Shown here piece after piece: positions 60,733-64,000 of a DNA stretch of 64,000 nt. A program made the position numbers and the translations under genes. This DNA comes from Deltaproteobacteria bacterium (GTDB lineage Bacteria; JADJOY01). Each line of letters opens with the position of its first letter. Position 1 is the stretch's first letter. The notes below the pieces were generated by a model, which saw nothing but the letters and a program-made list of their open reading frames with translations, made no database searches and was not told the DNA's origin. The stretch is taken from assembly GCA_016713535.1 (NCBI GenBank), contig JADJOY010000009.1:259501-323500 (forward strand), given 5' to 3'.

Positions 60733-61321
60733 CGTCCTCGAAGCCCACCCCCTCGAGCTCTCGGACGAGCTCGGGCAGGAAGAGACGCCGGCAACCGCTT
60801 CCGGCCTCCGCGGCCGCCCACGGTGGCGCGAGCGTCTCGAGCAGGAAGAGCGGCTTGCCGGGCGCGAGCATTCCGAGGCACTGCCCGAGCGCCCGCCGCG
60901 TCCAGGCCAGCCCATCGGCGAGCGTGCCTCCGGCGAGCATCAAGGTGGGCATCACCACGCTCCCCACGGTGACGAGCGTCGCCGGCATGCTGATTGCCGG
61001 CGCCGCGTCATCACCGATTCCACCCTGGAGCGTGCCGATCCGCCCGTCGGGCAGCGCCTCGCCGAGGCGCTTGCGTGCGCGCTCGAGCTTGGGGCGGTTG
61101 GGCTCGATGAGCGTGACCCGCCCGATCGACGGGTACGAGGCCGCGATGAGCCGCGCGAGCTTGCCGGTGCCGGTGCCCACGTCGACGACGTGGTCGTCGG
61201 GCCCGAGCGGCGGCAGCGCGATCACGAGCTCCCGGTAGTGCTCCGGCTCGCGCTCGGGTCCGGCCGTCCAGGTGGTGTCGTGGAGGTCATACCAGTCGGG
61301 ATCGTCCCAGGGCGCGCCCAT
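60677..61321 (-). CDS. Class I SAM-dependent methyltransferase
   Basis: 214 residues. The SAM-binding loop is VVDVGTGTGKLARLIAASYP, followed by VTLIEPNRPKLERARKRLGE (acidic ribose contact) and a MLAPGKPLFLLETLAPPW strand after the post-I region. The start MGAPWDDPDWYDLHDTTW is short and unusual, and may bind substrate. Small-molecule methylation is likely; the target is unknown. Its stop lies inside a palindromic repeat copy, so the last residues (VAVRAARP) are repeat-derived or the repeat carries part of this gene. It shares the strand with the PQQ-propeller gene, 89 bases away. Confidence 0.78.
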   Translation of the reverse strand: MGAPWDDPDWYDLHDTTWTAGPEREPEHYRELVIALPPLGPDDHVVDVGTGTGKLARLIAASYPSIGRVTLIEPNRPKLERARKRLGEALPDGRIGTLQGGIGDDAAPAISMPATLVTVGSVVMPTLMLAGGTLADGLAWTRRALGQCLGMLAPGKPLFLLETLAPPWAAAEAGSGCRRLFLPELVRELEGVGFEDVECVYRFRDRVAVRAARP

Positions 61322-61410
61322 CTCGAGATCCCTCCGTGGTCCACCTGCGATGTGCCTCGATGTTCGCGCAGCCGCGCCCCCAAGTCGACGGGACGGTCCC
61401 CGCGCCGGGC

Positions 61411-62878
61411 TCACGTACCGGAGATCGCGTAGAAGGCCGGGGTCTGGTCGACGCTCTGCCACGCCGGGTCGCTGGCCGGGCGCAGCATCGGGTCGACGTT
61501 GCGGGCGCGCATGTCGCCGAAGCGCAGCACGCCGTCGCCGCCGAGCACCGGGTTCGAGTACCCGATCACGCCCTTCGCGTCGTACGACCACAGCACCTTC
61601 TTGGCTTCCGAGACCGCGAACACGCGCGCGCCGCGCTGCACCGGGTAGGCCGGTGAGCCGGCCGCGTAGGCGCCCGAGCTGCCGGTGTAGAGCACGCCGT
61701 TGGCGTCGAGCGTCGGGTAGAGCGCGTTGCCGTAGCCGCCCGAGCGCGACGGATCGAAGTACGGCGAGCCCCACGACTGCTTTCCCGTCGCGGGATCGAG
61801 CGCGAAGATGCGGCCGCCGGAGGGCGAGCCGACCGCCGCGAACTCCGCCGTGAAGTTGGTCGAGGCGTAGACGCGCGTGGTCTTGCCGTTCACCTCGCGC
61901 AGCGCGAGACCACCGGCGCGGTTCGCGCACGGGATGCCGAGGCCCGAGGGCAGCGACACGGGGCCCCACTTCTTCGCGCCGTCGGTGGGCTTGTAGGCGG
62001 CGACGAACGCGCTGTTGCACGAGCTCGAGCCGCCGCCGCCCACGAACACGGTGCCGTCGCTGCCGACCGCCAGCGTCCACGCGCCGGCGACGTGCTTGGC
62101 GGCGTCGGCGAGCGGGACGGGTGCCCAGCGCAGCTTGCCGCTCGGGTCGAACGCGTAGAGGTAGCCGGGCGTCTTGCAGTCCGTGGCCGGTCCGCACATC
62201 GTCGCGGCGTAGATGGTGTTGCCGTCGGGGCTGAGCGCCGGCGCGGCGACGAACGTGCCGGCGAGCGAGCCGCTGCCCGGGTAACGCCACACCAGCGCGC
62301 CGCTCGCAGCGTCGAGCTTGTAGAGGGCCGTGCTCTCGTATTTCTCGGCGCCCTCGACGGCGAAGGTGCCGACGTAGAGCTCGGTCGAGCCGCGCAGCAG
62401 GAGCCCCGCGACGACCTCACCGCCCGCCTCGGGGTGGGTGGTGGGCTTGTCGCAGTCGGCGACGTCGTTACAGGTGCGGAAGTCCCACAACATGAGCCCG
62501 GTGGCGGCTTCGACCGCGTAGACCTTGCCGTCGCCTCGGCCGACGTAGATCACCTTCTCGTCGGGCGAGAGCACCGGCGTTCCCTCGACCGTGCCGTTCC
62601 ACCAGCTCATCTCGTCGGTGAGCGAGCCGCCGCACTGCACCGGCGAGCCGGTGCCGGCGGCGTAGTCGCGGCAGTAGGGCACGGGGTCGAGGGGCGCCGG
62701 GGTGAACGTGTCGGCGAACGCGGACGTGCTCGCGGTGATGTGACTTGGTCGGCCACGAGTCGCCGGCATTGGCGACGGTCACGGTGACCAGCGAGAGAGC
62801 GATGAACGCTGCGGCGAAGTGCTGGACGCGACGGGCCTGAACGGCCGCGCATCGCGTGGGGTGGACGGGGAAGCTCAC
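61411..62878 (-). CDS. Exported PQQ-like beta-propeller protein (frameshifted)
   Basis: About 488 residues after removing one extra base near 62740. The GTG start follows a strong GAGGAGG. The signal peptide ends VTVTVANAGD. Beyond the shift the sequence reads ITASTSAFADTFTPAPLDPV, then blades with VLSPDEKVIYVGRGDGKVYA, ALYKLDAASGALVWRYPG, ALSPDGNTIYAATM, WTLAVGSDGTVFVGGGGSSS, RIFALDPATGKQSWGSPYF and VFAVSEAKKVLWSYDAKG: the W-x-Y/F ends of PQQ-quinoprotein repeats. Cysteine pairs (CNDVADC, CGPATDC) suggest disulfides. It lacks the Asp and Cys-Cys site of PQQ alcohol dehydrogenases, so binding rather than catalysis is likely. Confidence 0.75.
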
Positions 62879-63569
62879 GGCAACCTCCTCGCCGTGAGAG
62901 CGGATCGCTCACGGCTTTCGGAGGCGCCCTTAGGGCAACCGCGGTGCCTAGTGCCTCACTGCGCTCGCGGGATCGTTCAAGTGCCCGGCATACTGGCGGT
63001 TTCGACGCTTCGGAGGCGCGCGATCGATGGCCGTGGGGCGCGCGGAGTTCCGCCCTGTCCCGGGCACTCGGTCCGTCGATTCCGGGAGGGCCGGGCACGA
63101 TGCCCGCGCCGGCGATACGCCTCGGCGTTGCATCGGGGCCGCCGTCGATCCCTGGTTGCGGCCACCCCCGAGTCCCTCGCTTCGGTCGTGGCGGCGCGCA
63201 GTCCCGGCGACGGGGGATGGAACCCCGTCGCTCATATGGAGCGACTGGTGTCAAACCCGGGCTCGCGGCCCGTGGCTTCCTCGCGTCGTGGTTGTTTGCC
63301 TGTTGTTCTCCCTTCGAGGGCTCGAGGCGATGGAGGATCCGCACGGATCGACGACGAGTCACTCTCAAATCCGCGGATTACCCCGGCCGAAGCCGGCAGA
63401 GCCAGCCGTGACCTCTCTCCCGTCGTGAGGGAGCGCTGTCTACTGGACGCGAATTCGGGGTTGCCCCTATCGCAATAGCGACGGACGCACATCCTCGGAG
63501 ACGGCCGCGACCCTCCAGCGCCGCAGGCCCTCGATCTCCTTTCTCGTGGAGTGAAACCAACCCTCGTCG
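62879..63569. other. Gene-poor stretch with short palindromes
   Basis: No convincing gene or RNA in 690 bases. It holds CCGTGAG/CTCACGG at 62892-62914 just upstream of the propeller gene, GCCCTTAGGGC at about 62927-62937, and CGACGGGG/CCCCGTCG at 63208-63230, a copy of the element at 12078. Short open frames on both strands have no recognisable content. The right part may be flanking DNA of the IS110 remnant. Confidence 0.5.
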
Positions 63570-64000
63570 TCAGGCCGCCTTCTTGCCCGTGCTCGCCTCT
63601 CGCTCCAGCTGCTCGTGAGCGTCGCGATGCAGCACATCCCAGACGAAGCCGACGAGCTCCCGCTCCACCGCGATGGCCGCCACGGGGGTCGGCTTCCCTC
63701 CGTTACCAGGTGCCAATAACGCTTGTAACCGCTTCATCGCCTTGTCGGCGACGTTCACGACCCAGCCCGGCTGACCTTCGCGCCGGGCCTTCAACGCCCG
63801 ACTCACACGAGGGCATGCCGGTAGTTCCAGGCGGCTTGGTTGCAGACGCCGAACGCGGCCGTTGCCCGCCTTGGTGATCTCGCCTCGTGTCGCCCGGTCG
63901 TGTGCTCGCTCGGCACCAGCCCGAGGTAGGCCATGAGCCCGCCCGCAGACTCGGAACCGCAGGAAGCCGTAGAGCCCGGCCACCACGCTGAGCGCGGTGA
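63570..64000 (-). pseudogene. IS110-family transposase, degraded C-terminal part (cut by window edge)
   Basis: The C-terminal half of an IS110/IS116/IS902 transposase. Clear pieces are ALSVVAGLYGFLRF, LMAYLGLVPSEHTTG (in another frame), RGEITKAGN, SRALKARREGQP and NVADKAMKRLQAL, ending ELVGFVWDVL with a lysine-rich tail. The pieces lie in two or more frames (breaks near 63930 and between about 63810 and 63850), so the gene is not functional as read. The N-terminal DEDD catalytic domain would lie beyond 64000. It marks an old insertion site; IS110 elements leave no inverted repeats to define the end. Confidence 0.78.

Noticed and set aside
1-64000. tRNA or rRNA genes
   Set aside because: No cloverleaf with a T-arm consensus and no rRNA-like block was found on either strand.

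Overview
The window is very GC-rich (roughly 70% or more by eye), Gram-negative in character (outer-membrane barrels, lipoproteins, multiheme c-type cytochromes) and densely packed, with many ATGA/GTGA start-stop overlaps. Gene content (type III PKS, ECF-ChrR pair, CHASE2 cyclase, FecR-TPR-barrel protein, Ddn-like protein, cyclic-nucleotide-binding regulators) fits an uncultured deltaproteobacterium-like lineage (Myxococcota, Binatota or a relative). That placement is inference; there is no rRNA or other marker here. I found no tRNA, rRNA, CRISPR array or phage module.

Layout. 1-5.6 kb: end of an unknown gene, a rho-independent terminator, then a surface-polysaccharide block (GT4, GT2, glycoside-hydrolase-like lipoprotein, and a convergent ArnT-like membrane glycosyltransferase). 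5.7-7.7 kb: SBBP-repeat lipoprotein. 7.9-11.9 kb: coupled operon of cardiolipin synthase, polyprenyl-phosphate-type GT2, membrane protein and RlmL-like rRNA methyltransferase. 12.2-15.4 kb: carbamoyltransferase and an exported propeller-like protein. 15.5-27.5 kb: the centrepiece, a type III PKS divergent from a nine-gene collinear run: ECF sigma, ChrR-like zinc/cupin anti-sigma, 7-heme lipoprotein, up-to-18-heme cytochrome, outer-membrane beta-barrel, up-to-12-heme lipoprotein, tetraheme c554-like cytochrome, propeller-multiheme-TM fusion and a diheme cytochrome b. This reads as a complete electron conduit from the quinone pool through the periplasm and across the outer membrane, with its own regulator at the head. 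27.5-37.8 kb: GNAT, Ddn-like protein, GST, ABC exporter with a cNMP-domain partner, a cNMP-sensor with unknown output domain, HEAT plus double cold-shock protein, Dus, CASTOR/POLLUX-like channel. 37.8-48.7 kb: FecR-TPR-barrel protein with CHASE2 cyclase, Pat-like acetyltransferase/acyl-CoA synthetase, PP2C phosphatase, Hsp20, host-attachment-like protein. 48.7-50.1 kb: about 200-bp tandem hairpin repeats containing a suspicious G/C block. 50.1-53.9 kb: two exported proteins and an ATP-grasp-like enzyme. 53.9-54.7 kb: eight 87-bp tandem repeats. 54.7-62.9 kb: GMC oxidoreductase with its small subunit, a membrane protein, GST, two propeller proteins, DoxX, methyltransferase. 62.9-64 kb: gene-poor, ending in a decayed IS110-family transposase at the edge.

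Two cautions. First, seven otherwise well-conserved genes carry nine single-base frameshifts, several at C or G runs; together with the G/C block at 49857-50029 this suggests residual sequencing or assembly error rather than seven independent pseudogenes. Second, palindromic intergenic repeats are abundant, often start right after stop codons, and in places reach into coding ends. Heme counts, motifs and coordinates were read directly from the translated sequence; family names rest on recognition of motifs without database searches.
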